Below are positions 34,344-42,893 of a stretch of DNA of 64,000 nt, one piece after another. The DNA comes from an uncultured Clostridia bacterium. Lineage in GTDB: Bacteria; Bacillota; Clostridia; UBA1381. The notes under the pieces are model-generated. The model was not told the origin of the DNA. It worked only from the letters and a program-made list of their open reading frames with translations, and made no database searches. The position numbers and the translations under genes are program-made. The DNA is taken from NCBI GenBank assembly GCA_934489015.1, contig CAKSSN010000005.1, positions 81,476 to 145,475 on the forward strand, in the 5' to 3' direction. Numbering within the stretch: the stretch's first letter is position 1; every line of letters begins with the position of its first letter.

Positions 34344-35279
34344 ATGCTTTACGGAATTTTTGCCGGAATTTTATGGGCAATGGAAACGGTTGTGCTCGGC
34401 GCCGCAATGTCAATGGCGCCTTTTATTTCAAGCGAGCAGGGTATGCTGCTTGCTCCGTTTGTGAGCGCCTTTTTTCATGATGCGTTTTCGGCTGTATATA
34501 TGTGGTGCTTTAACGGCGTGCGCGGCAGACTTTCGGATGTGTTTAAAATATTTTCTTCAAAGGGCTTTAAATTGCTTGTGTTATCTTCTGCAATCGGCGG
34601 ACCTGTCGGAATGACGGGTTATGTGCTTGCGGTAAATTATATGGGCGCTTCGGTCGGCGCTGTTGCGAGCGCGATTTATCCGGCGATAGGCAGCGTTTTG
34701 GCATTTATATTTTTAAAAGAGGATATAAAGCGGTATCAGTGGATTTTCCTTTTCTTCACGCTTTTGGGAGTGTTCGGCTTAAGCTACTCTCCGGAGCTTG
34801 ATATTAAAAATTTCTGGGTAGGTCTTTGCGGAGTTTTCATGTGCGCTTTCGGCTGGGGAATTGAGGGCGTGATTTTATCAAAGTGCTTAAAGAGTGAAAA
34901 TATCAACTGCGAGTATGCATTGCAGATAAGGCAGAGCGTGTCGGCTTTGATTTACGGAATTTTTATTATTCCGCTTTTAAATGCGTGGGGTATTTCGTCA
35001 GAGCTTTTAAAGGTACATAGCACGCTTTTGGTTGTTGCTCTTGCGGCGCTTTGTGCAACGGCTTCATATCTTTGCTACTATAAAGCTATTGCAAAGGTAG
35101 GCGTTGCAAAGGCTATGGGACTTAACATAACGTATACCGCGTGGGCAATGGTTTTCTCGGTTGTGATTTTCAGGGATTTCAGCATTTTGAATTTTACTTC
35201 AATTGCCTGCTTTGCGGTTGTTGTGGTTTGCGGAATTTTGGCGGCGGTTGATTTTAAAGCGCTGCTTGGCAGAAAATAA
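34344..35279 (+). CDS. EamA (DMT) family transporter
   Basis: 311 residues, abutting the HAD gene; GGGGAGGAG lies about 12 bases before the ATG. About ten membrane segments; first half has FISSEQGMLLAPFVSAFFHD and GGPVGMTGYVLAVNYMGASVGAVASAIYP (split by segments), second half starts FWVGLCGVFMCAFGWGIEG. The C-terminal half ends LLGRK. It is of the EamA type, distinct from the gene at 31537, and resembles members found with carbohydrate-acid metabolism. Substrate unknown; it lies next to the lyase locus but is separated from it by that locus's own promoter. Confidence 0.85.
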   Translation: MLYGIFAGILWAMETVVLGAAMSMAPFISSEQGMLLAPFVSAFFHDAFSAVYMWCFNGVRGRLSDVFKIFSSKGFKLLVLSSAIGGPVGMTGYVLAVNYMGASVGAVASAIYPAIGSVLAFIFLKEDIKRYQWIFLFFTLLGVFGLSYSPELDIKNFWVGLCGVFMCAFGWGIEGVILSKCLKSENINCEYALQIRQSVSALIYGIFIIPLLNAWGISSELLKVHSTLLVVALAALCATASYLCYYKAIAKVGVAKAMGLNITYTAWAMVFSVVIFRDFSILNFTSIACFAVVVVCGILAAVDFKALLGRK

Positions 35280-35328
35280 GAGCGGTTTTCTTTGATGAGG
35301 TAAACTGTTTTTGATACTCGCTTTTTTA

Positions 35329-35406
35329 CTGTAAATTACGGCTTTGGCGAAAGACTGTCGTTTTTTACAGACATTTCGTTTTTTTTACAGACTCCAAAGA
35401 TGTAAA
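35329..35406 (+). promoter_or_regulatory. Putative AraC-type operator before the lyase gene (paired TTTACAG repeats)
   Basis: TTTACAG occurs at 35364-35370 and 35384-35390, exactly 20 bp (two helical turns) apart, each preceded by TCG and a T run. An inverted CTGTAAA (35329-35335) and TGTAAA (35401-35406) flank them. The same pair with the same spacing precedes the ABC permease genes (40747-40773). Confidence 0.6.
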
Positions 35407-35411
35407 TTTTG

Positions 35412-35440
35412 TTGACAACAAAGGGGTTATATGATAAAAT
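35412..35440 (+). promoter_or_regulatory. Promoter of the heparinase-type lyase and AraC regulator genes
   Basis: TTGACA (35412-35417), 17-bp spacer, TAAAAT (35435-35440), TG one base upstream. It starts 21 bases after the second TTTACAG repeat. Confidence 0.8.
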
Positions 35441-35475
35441 AGAAACAATTTTATATGAAAAGGGAGTCGTTTCAG

Positions 35476-38451
35476 ATGAGTTTGGAAAATTTTATGCTGT
35501 GGCCTGAGCCAAAAATAAAGCCGATTGTCGAGCACCCGAGATTGTTTTTAACAAAGAGGGATATTGAGCATTTTAATAAAAAGGTAAGGTCAGAGGAATT
35601 AAAAGAAACCTTCTCTCTTTTGGAAGCTTATGCCGATGAGGATTTGAGAATAAAGGGCAGTGTTTTCAGCCCTGCCTTTGAGCTAAGGCTCGAATCCCGT
35701 GCGCTTATGTATGTTCTCGGCAGGTGCAGTGCGGAGCACGCGGAGAAAACGGTTTGGCTTGCAAGAGAATATATTGAATGTGTGGAATTTCCGAAAAACG
35801 TTCCCGATGTGACAAGATACATGGGCAACACGATGATTGCCTGCGCCGTTGTATATGACTGGTGCTATGATTTTTTGAGCGATGAGGATAAAAGCGTCTT
35901 CATAAAGCGCTTTAAGGAAATCGCGGCTATGAAGGAAATAGGCTATCCGCCGACAAATCCGAATTTGTCGTCAATCGCGTCGCACGGAAGCGAGTTTGAA
36001 ATATTCAGGGATTTAATCGGTGTCGGCGTTGCGGTATATGATGAGGATAAGGAAATATATAATTTCGGCGCAGGCCGCTTTTTTGCGGAAATGACGGAAT
36101 CGAGAAAATATTTTAACAGGTCGGGAAATCACCCTATGGGCAGCGCATACGGCTACTACCGCTACGGGTGCGAACTGTGGGCTGTTATTATATTTGACCG
36201 TATGGGCTATAAGAATGTTCTCGGCGATAAAATGCACTCCGTTGCGTATAAATGGCTTTATGAAAGGTTGCCGTTCGGGCAGAGATTTAAAGACGGCGAT
36301 GATTTTGAATACAGCAAAAACAGGCATTTTTCATATCCGACAAATGATATTCGCGAACTTGGAATGGCTGCAAATTTTTACCGCGACCCGTATTTGCGCC
36401 GTCAGAATTTAAAGGCGCTTTCTATTCGCGGATATGATGCGGAGCAGTTTTGGACGCTGCTTTTTGCAGAGCCCGATGTCGGAATAAAGGAAACAAATGA
36501 TTTGCCGCTTGCGAGGAAAACAACATTTCCGCTTTCGTCCGTAACGGCGCGCACAAGCTGGCAGACGGGGCTTGATTCTCCGGCAGCTATGGCTCATATG
36601 AAAATTCAGGAGAAATTTATTGCGTGTCATATGCACCTTGACTGCGGCGGTTTTCAGATTTATTATAAGGGCAATCTTGCAACTTCGTCCGGCTTGTATG
36701 AGGGTGATCACTTCGGCTCGGGCTGTCCTCATTATGCAAATTACTATGCAAGAACAGCGGCGCATAACTGCGTAACAGTTACAGATCCAAATGAAAAAAT
36801 GATTTATTCTCACGGCGGCGGAACGGATTTTTCAAATGACGGCGGACAGCGGCGCGGCATGACTGCTCCGTTTGCCGTGTCGTTTCAAAAGCAGGTTGTT
36901 GAGGATAGCCGCGCTGAGGCGTGCGGAACATATATAGGTCCAAATGAATACACGCCGGAGTTTTCGTACATAAAGGGTAATCTTGCAGCGGGATACGGCG
37001 ACAAGGTTAAAGAGTATCAGCGCTCAATGGTGTTTATGGATTTGTTTGGCAAAGATTATCCGGCGGCATTTGTTGTGTATGACAGAGTTATATCTTCCGA
37101 CAAGAGCTTTAAAAAGCGCTGGAATATGCACTGCGTTGAGGAGCCGACTGTAAAAGGAAACACAACCGTCATAAAGCGCACGAAGCGTGGATTTAACGGA
37201 AAGCTTGTAAATAAAACGCTGCTTCCGAGAGAGTTTGAAATAGAAAAAATCGGCGGAGCGGGAAAAGAATACTTTATAAACGGCGAAAATTTCCCGGCTA
37301 GAGAATATGTCGGTGCGGAAACGGACTCGGCTGTATGGAAGGTTGAAATTTCGCCGAAATGCGAGAGCGAAAAGGACTTTTTCTTAAATGCCATGTATGT
37401 TACCGATGCTGACAGAGATTTGCCGGAGCTTCCGATGAATATGATTGAAACGGAAAAATTTATCGGCGTTTCGGTTTCCGACAGAATGGTTATGTTCTCA
37501 AAGGAGCAGGATATTATCGGAGACGAGTTTACGTTTGAAATTGCCGAAAATGCGAAATCCGTTATGATTGCCGATATTGCGGCGGGAGTCTGGAAAATCG
37601 GCGGCGATTTTTATGCAGAGGTGAAAGAGGGCGAAAACGTGCTTTATTTTCGCGGTAAGCCCGGAGTTTATAAGGCTTGCCTGTCACCCGGTGCGAAGCC
37701 GACGCAGGTTACTTATGAGCGGAGAAAAAAAGCCGAAATCGGCGATTTTGTAATATATATGGACGGTCAGTTTTTAAATCAGCCGAAACCGTCAAGGCTG
37801 CTTGGCGGCGCGCCGTATCTGCCTATTAAATATTATGCCGAAAAGCTCGGCGCCGAAGTTTTTAAAAGCGGCGGCGATACGGTGATAAAAAACGAAGCGG
37901 GAGAAATTTTTAACGTTTCACATACAGCTTTGCCGCATAAAATGCAGATTGTTGGCAAAGAAGTATATATATGCCTGTCGGATTTGGAGGAGTTTTTCGG
38001 AATTTGTACAACCTATGACAGCGCTGCGGCGGTTTATATTATAGACAAAACCGCTCCGGAGGCGAGAAGCTTTATTAAATCGGAGAAAATTTACAGACCG
38101 ATTGACTTTTTTGCAAGCTCGTATACCAAAGATAATCTGCAAAGGTATGCGTTTGAGCCGAATATGAAAAGGTATTGGCAGGCGGGCGGAGAAAAACAGT
38201 GGATTATGGTAGATATAGGCGAGGAAAAGGAATTTTCAAAAATGCTTATATCCGCTATTTGCGATGATAAGCCTATGGAGTTTGAAATGCTTGTTTCCTG
38301 CGACAGAATGAACTTTGAAAAAGTATATGAGGCAGCGGCGCAATACAAAATAAATCAGCTTAATGTCGGGAAAATAAGCGCGAGATATGTAAAAATATGC
38401 TGCAAAAACGGCGGCACAAATACGGTAAACATTTTAATGCTTGCAAAATAA
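35476..38451 (+). CDS. Heparinase II/III-type polysaccharide lyase with stalk and F5/8-like C-terminal domains, no signal peptide
   Basis: 991 residues from ATG 35476, 9 bases after AAAGGGAG; an ATG at 35455 would put that RBS inside the gene. An alpha/alpha-barrel N-terminal half (about 30-330) is followed by the heparinase II/III catalytic sheet region (about 370-600) with FIACHMHLDCGGFQIYYKG and TAAHNCVTVTDPNE, the usual His/Tyr-bearing segments. Then a copper-amine-oxidase-N-like stalk domain (about 753-858) and an F5/8 (discoidin)-like domain (about 868-991, KQWIMVDIGEEKEFSK). No secretion signal is visible, so it probably acts on imported oligosaccharides, although the C-terminal domains are of types usually seen outside the cell. 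PL12/PL15/PL17/PL21 cannot be separated by eye; the substrate is likely a uronate-containing glycan. Confidence 0.8.
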   Translation: MSLENFMLWPEPKIKPIVEHPRLFLTKRDIEHFNKKVRSEELKETFSLLEAYADEDLRIKGSVFSPAFELRLESRALMYVLGRCSAEHAEKTVWLAREYIECVEFPKNVPDVTRYMGNTMIACAVVYDWCYDFLSDEDKSVFIKRFKEIAAMKEIGYPPTNPNLSSIASHGSEFEIFRDLIGVGVAVYDEDKEIYNFGAGRFFAEMTESRKYFNRSGNHPMGSAYGYYRYGCELWAVIIFDRMGYKNVLGDKMHSVAYKWLYERLPFGQRFKDGDDFEYSKNRHFSYPTNDIRELGMAANFYRDPYLRRQNLKALSIRGYDAEQFWTLLFAEPDVGIKETNDLPLARKTTFPLSSVTARTSWQTGLDSPAAMAHMKIQEKFIACHMHLDCGGFQIYYKGNLATSSGLYEGDHFGSGCPHYANYYARTAAHNCVTVTDPNEKMIYSHGGGTDFSNDGGQRRGMTAPFAVSFQKQVVEDSRAEACGTYIGPNEYTPEFSYIKGNLAAGYGDKVKEYQRSMVFMDLFGKDYPAAFVVYDRVISSDKSFKKRWNMHCVEEPTVKGNTTVIKRTKRGFNGKLVNKTLLPREFEIEKIGGAGKEYFINGENFPAREYVGAETDSAVWKVEISPKCESEKDFFLNAMYVTDADRDLPELPMNMIETEKFIGVSVSDRMVMFSKEQDIIGDEFTFEIAENAKSVMIADIAAGVWKIGGDFYAEVKEGENVLYFRGKPGVYKACLSPGAKPTQVTYERRKKAEIGDFVIYMDGQFLNQPKPSRLLGGAPYLPIKYYAEKLGAEVFKSGGDTVIKNEAGEIFNVSHTALPHKMQIVGKEVYICLSDLEEFFGICTTYDSAAAVYIIDKTAPEARSFIKSEKIYRPIDFFASSYTKDNLQRYAFEPNMKRYWQAGGEKQWIMVDIGEEKEFSKMLISAICDDKPMEFEMLVSCDRMNFEKVYEAAAQYKINQLNVGKISARYVKICCKNGGTNTVNILMLAK

Positions 38452-38491
38452 ACTGTTGCTTTGGTGGAGCTTATTGCAAAAGGAGGTTTTT

Positions 38492-40678
38492 ATGCACAGA
38501 AAAAACAATAAAATATCGTTTGACTTCAAGGTGTGGCTGTGCAGCTTTCTTGTTACGGCAGTTCTGCTTTCGTGCTTTTTCGTTTATGTTTACGCCATAG
38601 AGAAAAAGCAGGGCATAAGGGTTATGGAAAACTATAATCAGAATATTATAACAAGCGTAAGCCAGAGCTTTTCAATGATTAACAAGATGACGGAAAGTCA
38701 GGGCGTCAGAATTTTAAATCTGCCGACCGCCACGAGCCTTATTTACCGTGAAAACAGCGATCAAAATCAGCATACTCTCGATATTAACGCATTTACGCGC
38801 GAAATAAGCACAATACCGTATCTTGAGTCTGCCGTTACGTATAACAGCCTGACTAAAAAGTTTGAATATTATAATGGTGGCAGCCTTAAGAACAAGGCGA
38901 ATATTGATGATATATTAAATAACGGAAAAAAGCTTTATCCGTACACGCCGTATATAACAATGCTTTCGCGCGGCGACGGCAGCCGTTATCCCGTTATAAC
39001 GTATTATTGCTATGATTTTCTCGACGGCAACACAATGAAAGGCACGATTGCAATAAGCGTACGCTTTGAATGGCTTGAAAACATAATGTCCGGTCTTGAC
39101 GGAATGAATATAATGCTTCTTGATAAATCGGGTAATGTGCTGTATAATTATGCAAATCCGAAAAGCTTTGATATTGACGATAAATACCGCGAAAATGTGC
39201 TTTCCGGAAGCGGCTTTACGCAAAGCGGCGATGGCGGGAGCAAATATGTTTCCGCCGGTGAGCTCGGAAGCAGCGATTATTATGTTGTCTGCGAGCAGGA
39301 CTATTCGGTAATTTATTCCGACTACATGAAGCAGATGAGAATAAACCTTTTCCTGCTTGCACTTGCTATGGCAATATTCACTGTCGGCGCCGCAAGAGCA
39401 ATATCGAGCTATATTTCGCGCCCGATTAAAAAGATGTCGGCATATATCACAAGCGGCAGAAAGGCGAAAATAACCGATGATGTTTTTGAGAAAATTTACG
39501 GGATTTTAAAGGAAAATCCGTATAATACGTTTCAGCTCGGCGAGATGAAAAAGGCGATTTTGTCTTACCGCGAGCAGAATAATCTTGTTGTTCTTTTAAA
39601 TGACGGCAGAGAAAAGCTCTCCGATGACGATTATTATTTGCTGAGCGAATTTTTCGGCAGCGGTGCAGTTGTCGGAATTGAGCTGCTTTTTGAACATTCG
39701 GCAAATTCGCAGAGAGTAAGAGATATATGCGCCGCGCATTTTGACGGAGCTTTGGAATATAAAATTGCGGCGGTTGAATATAACGATTTTGTTTTGCTGA
39801 TTAAAAATGCCCATGATGCCGAGCATATAACGCGCTCTGCCGGGCTGCTTGCAAGAGCGCTCGGAGAGAAGCTCTCTCAGCTTGTGTCGGTGTTTATAAG
39901 CGCGCCGCATGCATTTTCGGATATCGGCAGGCTTTATGGCGAGCTTAGGTTTATAAGAAGCTATGAGCTTATTTACAGTCGCGGCTGCATACTCGATAAA
40001 AAGACTATTGAGGAAAATCTTGCTCCGGGCAGCCCTGCTTATCCCGTCAGAGAAGAAAACAACATCCTGAGCGCTATTTCAAAAAAGGACGCCGCCGAAG
40101 CGGAGCTTTTGTTTGATAAATTTCTCTCCGAGATTATCGGCAGCACGGTTGACGATTTCCGCGCTTCAATACTGCGGCTTACGGTAAATATTCAGGCAAT
40201 GCTCGAAAAAGAGGGCAGGGGAGAAAGAATAGGCGAAATAGTAAGGCAGATACCGAAATACGAAACAATGAACGACGTGTGCAGAGGCTTTGCGGAGCTT
40301 GTTGATATTTGCTGCCGCGAAAATGTTCGGACGGAAAATGTCGGCTACAGCCGCGAAATAAATTACATGATTGAATACATTGAAAGAAATTTTTCAAATC
40401 CGCTTTTAAACGCCGATATGATTGCCGGCGAGCTTAAAATTTCCGCGCCGTACTGCTCCAAAAAATTCAGGGGCGAAACGGGTATGTCGATAAACAAATA
40501 TCTCACGGAATACAGGCTTAAAAAGGCGGTTGATTACCTTGACAAAACAGATGAGAGCATTAACTCTGTTTATGAAAAAATAGGGTTTGGAAATGAGAGT
40601 AATTTCTACAGACAGTTTAAAAAATATTACGGAGTTACTCCCGGAGAATACAAATCGATAAAGCAGAAAAAAGCATAG
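38492..40678 (+). CDS. Membrane-bound AraC/YesN-type transcriptional regulator
   Basis: 728 residues from ATG 38492 with AAAAGGAGG 5 bases upstream, 40 bp after the lyase gene. Membrane segments at about 12-35 and 273-297 enclose an extracellular sensor of about 240 residues. After the second segment come a HAMP-like ISRPIKKM and a long cytoplasmic linker. The last ~100 residues are an AraC DNA-binding domain: MIEYIERNFSNPLL, AGELKISAPYCSKKFRGETG and GFGNESNFYRQFKKYYGVTPGEYK. It is inferred to sense an external sugar directly and to switch the lyase and transporter promoters, which share paired TTTACAG repeats. A terminator follows. Confidence 0.92.
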   Translation: MHRKNNKISFDFKVWLCSFLVTAVLLSCFFVYVYAIEKKQGIRVMENYNQNIITSVSQSFSMINKMTESQGVRILNLPTATSLIYRENSDQNQHTLDINAFTREISTIPYLESAVTYNSLTKKFEYYNGGSLKNKANIDDILNNGKKLYPYTPYITMLSRGDGSRYPVITYYCYDFLDGNTMKGTIAISVRFEWLENIMSGLDGMNIMLLDKSGNVLYNYANPKSFDIDDKYRENVLSGSGFTQSGDGGSKYVSAGELGSSDYYVVCEQDYSVIYSDYMKQMRINLFLLALAMAIFTVGAARAISSYISRPIKKMSAYITSGRKAKITDDVFEKIYGILKENPYNTFQLGEMKKAILSYREQNNLVVLLNDGREKLSDDDYYLLSEFFGSGAVVGIELLFEHSANSQRVRDICAAHFDGALEYKIAAVEYNDFVLLIKNAHDAEHITRSAGLLARALGEKLSQLVSVFISAPHAFSDIGRLYGELRFIRSYELIYSRGCILDKKTIEENLAPGSPAYPVREENNILSAISKKDAAEAELLFDKFLSEIIGSTVDDFRASILRLTVNIQAMLEKEGRGERIGEIVRQIPKYETMNDVCRGFAELVDICCRENVRTENVGYSREINYMIEYIERNFSNPLLNADMIAGELKISAPYCSKKFRGETGMSINKYLTEYRLKKAVDYLDKTDESINSVYEKIGFGNESNFYRQFKKYYGVTPGEYKSIKQKKA

Positions 40679-40701
40679 GCAGCTTTGATTTGTAATACAC
40701 G

Positions 40702-40729
40702 AAAAAACGGCATTGTTATGCCGTTTTTT
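40702..40729 (+). terminator. Terminator after the AraC regulator gene
   Basis: Stem AAAAAACGGCAT (40702-40713) / ATGCCGTTTTTT (40718-40729), loop TGTT. The T run is part of the right arm. Confidence 0.9.
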
Positions 40730-40746
40730 GTGCTTAATGATTTAAA

Positions 40747-40773
40747 TTTACAGTGATATAATCGTTTTTACAG
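40747..40773 (+). promoter_or_regulatory. Putative AraC-type operator before the ABC transporter genes (paired TTTACAG)
   Basis: TTTACAG at 40747-40753 and 40767-40773, 20 bp apart as at the lyase promoter; the second copy reads TCGTTTTTACAG and directly abuts the -35 box, a position suited to activation. Confidence 0.6.
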
Positions 40774-40802
40774 TTGACCGCCGCTGCGTTTTGAGTTAAA
40801 AT
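40774..40802 (+). promoter_or_regulatory. Promoter of the ABC transporter operon
   Basis: TTGACC (40774-40779), 17-bp spacer, TAAAAT (40797-40802). Confidence 0.75.
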
Positions 40803-40839
40803 ATAATCATAAAACAGCAGCGTGAAAGGATGATACGGG

Positions 40840-41787
40840 TTGAAGATTAAAACAGGCAGCCGAACGGTCAGGACGGCAAAATCAAAATTCGGCAGGAGAA
40901 ATACAATCGAGCTTTTTATTATGGCAGCTGTTCCGCTTGCGCTTTTGATATGCTTTGCATATATTCCACTTCTGGGACTGCAAATGGCATTTAAAAAGTT
41001 TAACTACATAGACGGAATTTGGGGCTCTCCGTGGAACGGATTTAAAAATTTTGAATTTCTTTTCTCGTCGGGAGATTTATGGAGAATTACAAAAAATACT
41101 CTTGTTTTAAACTGTATGTTTATATTAACGACAACGGTAGGCGGAATTGTGTTCGGAATAATTCTCGACGAAATACGTCAGCGTTTTGCGATAAGGATTT
41201 ATCAGACGGCAATGTTTCTGCCGTATCTGCTTTCCGCATCGGTAATCGCGTACATCGCATTTTCGTTTTTAAACACGGAGTACGGAGTTATAAACACGAT
41301 TATAAAAGAGTTTGGCGGACAGGCGATTATGTGGTATTCCGATCCGAAATACTGGCATACGATTTTGGTTATTATAAACCTGTGGAAAGGCTTGGGCTAC
41401 AGCATTATAATTTACTATGCGAGCATTATTTCAATTGACGCGTCATTTTACGAGGCGGCGGCAATTGACGGCGCAAGCTGGCTTCAGTCAAGGCTGTATA
41501 TCACAATACCGTTTATAACGCCTATGATTGTAACGCTCTTTATAATGAATGTCGGCAGCATATTCTATGCGGATTTCGGACTTTTCTACATGGTCCCGAA
41601 AAATCAGGGCGTGCTTTATCCGGCAACGGACGTTATAGACACATATGTATACCGTGCGCTGATGGTTGACGCCGATTATGCAAAGTCGGCAGCAACGGGA
41701 CTTTATCAGTCGTTTGTGGGATTTGTTATAGTGCTTCTTGCAAATAAGGTTGCAAAGCGTTATAACGAAAACAGTGCAATATTTTAA
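40840..41787 (+). CDS. Carbohydrate ABC transporter permease (LplB/YteP type)
   Basis: 315 residues from TTG 40840 with AAAGGATGATACGGG upstream. Six membrane segments. The EAA loop near residue 210 reads YEAAAIDGASWLQSRLYITIP (split here: EAAAIDGA, the ATPase-contact motif). FKKFNYIDGIWGSPWNGFKNFEF is the N-terminal pattern of LplB/YteP permeases for complex sugars such as rhamnogalacturonan products. It is the first gene of the transporter operon. No ATPase gene is nearby; such systems generally share a distant MsmX-type ATPase. Confidence 0.92.
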   Translation: MKIKTGSRTVRTAKSKFGRRNTIELFIMAAVPLALLICFAYIPLLGLQMAFKKFNYIDGIWGSPWNGFKNFEFLFSSGDLWRITKNTLVLNCMFILTTTVGGIVFGIILDEIRQRFAIRIYQTAMFLPYLLSASVIAYIAFSFLNTEYGVINTIIKEFGGQAIMWYSDPKYWHTILVIINLWKGLGYSIIIYYASIISIDASFYEAAAIDGASWLQSRLYITIPFITPMIVTLFIMNVGSIFYADFGLFYMVPKNQGVLYPATDVIDTYVYRALMVDADYAKSAATGLYQSFVGFVIVLLANKVAKRYNENSAIF

Positions 41788-41803
41788 GAGAGGAGGTTAT
41801 TTT

Positions 41804-42682
41804 ATGGTACAGAATAAAGGTAAAAAGGCGCTTGGCATTGCGGCGGCGCACGCGGTTTTTATAATATTGTCGCTTTTGTGCGTAATTCCGATTATAATGC
41901 TCGTTTCAATTTCGCTTTCGGATAACGGAGAAATTTTAAGACACGGATATTCATTTATTCCGCGCGGCATTAATCTGGAAGCGTACAGATACATATTCAA
42001 GGACGCAAGCAAAATTGCAAACGCATATAAAATAACGTTTTTCTCAACGGTTGTCGGAACGTTCTTTTCGATGCTCTGCACGGTTTTGCTGGCGTATGTA
42101 ATATCGAGAAAAAACTTTGCGTACAGAAAAATCGTTTCGTTCGTGATAATGTTTACAATGCTCTTTCATGCCGGAATGTTTCCGTCATATTACTGGATAA
42201 CAAACGGACTGCATATGAAAAATAATCTTTGGGTGCTTATTCTGCCCGGCTGCGTTACGGCATGGAACATACTTCTTATGAAGTCGTTTTTCCTTGCGAT
42301 GCCGGATGAAATAGTTGAAGCGGCAATGATTGACGGCTGCAATAATTTCGGAATACTTTTCCGCATAGTTCTTCCGCTTTCAAAGGCGGCGATTGCAACT
42401 GTCGGACTGTTTACCATTTTGAGATATTTTAACGACTGGCAGTCCTCAATGCTTTATATGAAGGAGGAGAGAATTTCAATTCAGTATTTCCTTTATAAAA
42501 CGCTCAATAATATAGCGGCGGCGCAGGCGAACACGTCCGTGCTTCAGTCCTATGAGGTGTTCCCTCAGGAGCCTGTGCGTATGGCTATAGCGGTTATAGC
42601 GATTGCTCCGATAATTGTTGTTTTCCCGTTTTTGCAGAAGTATTTTGTAAAGGGAATAACGCTCGGTGCGGTTAAAGGCTAA
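41804..42682 (+). CDS. Carbohydrate ABC transporter permease (LplC/YtcP type)
   Basis: 292 residues from ATG 41804 with GAGGAGG about 7 bases upstream, 17 bp after the first permease. Six membrane segments; SDNGEILRHGYSFIPRGINLEAY is the LplC/YtcP N-terminal pattern; EAA loop EAAMIDGCNNFGILFRIVLP; ends FLQKYFVKGITLGAVKG, the usual closing motif of this permease class. It pairs with the preceding permease to form the channel. Confidence 0.93.
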   Translation: MVQNKGKKALGIAAAHAVFIILSLLCVIPIIMLVSISLSDNGEILRHGYSFIPRGINLEAYRYIFKDASKIANAYKITFFSTVVGTFFSMLCTVLLAYVISRKNFAYRKIVSFVIMFTMLFHAGMFPSYYWITNGLHMKNNLWVLILPGCVTAWNILLMKSFFLAMPDEIVEAAMIDGCNNFGILFRIVLPLSKAAIATVGLFTILRYFNDWQSSMLYMKEERISIQYFLYKTLNNIAAAQANTSVLQSYEVFPQEPVRMAIAVIAIAPIIVVFPFLQKYFVKGITLGAVKG

Positions 42683-42705
42683 GGGTGTTAAAAAGCTTCG
42701 GGAGC

Positions 42706-42744
42706 GCAAGAAAAGATAAATGATAGAATTATTTCTTTTCTTGC
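42706..42744 (+). other. Intercistronic stem-loop after the permease genes
   Basis: Perfect 11-bp stem GCAAGAAAAGA (42706-42716) / TCTTTTCTTGC (42734-42744), no T-tract. Probably an mRNA processing or stabilising element that allows different expression of permeases and binding protein. Confidence 0.5.
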
Positions 42745-42822
42745 AATCGGCAAGCTTCGCCGCTCGGCGTCAGTTTGCTCTGTTTCAAGGCTTTTTCCCT
42801 ATCCGTTTTAAAATGATGTAAA

Positions 42823-42861
42823 GGCAGCCCTAAAAGGTCGATTGACTTTTTCCACGCTGCC
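42823..42861 (+). other. Second stem-loop before the binding-protein gene
   Basis: GGCAGC (42823-42828) pairs with GCTGCC (42856-42861), with an inner AAAAGGTC/GACTTTTT stem. No T-tract follows. It lies 32 bases before the lipoprotein start. Confidence 0.5.
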
Positions 42862-42893
42862 CGTAAAATAAAAAGAAAAGAGGTAATAAGAAA

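Noticed and set aside
35476..38451. Naming the lyase as a heparin lyase
   Set aside because: The fold family acts on several uronate polymers (heparin, alginate, others); the visible motifs do not fix the substrate.
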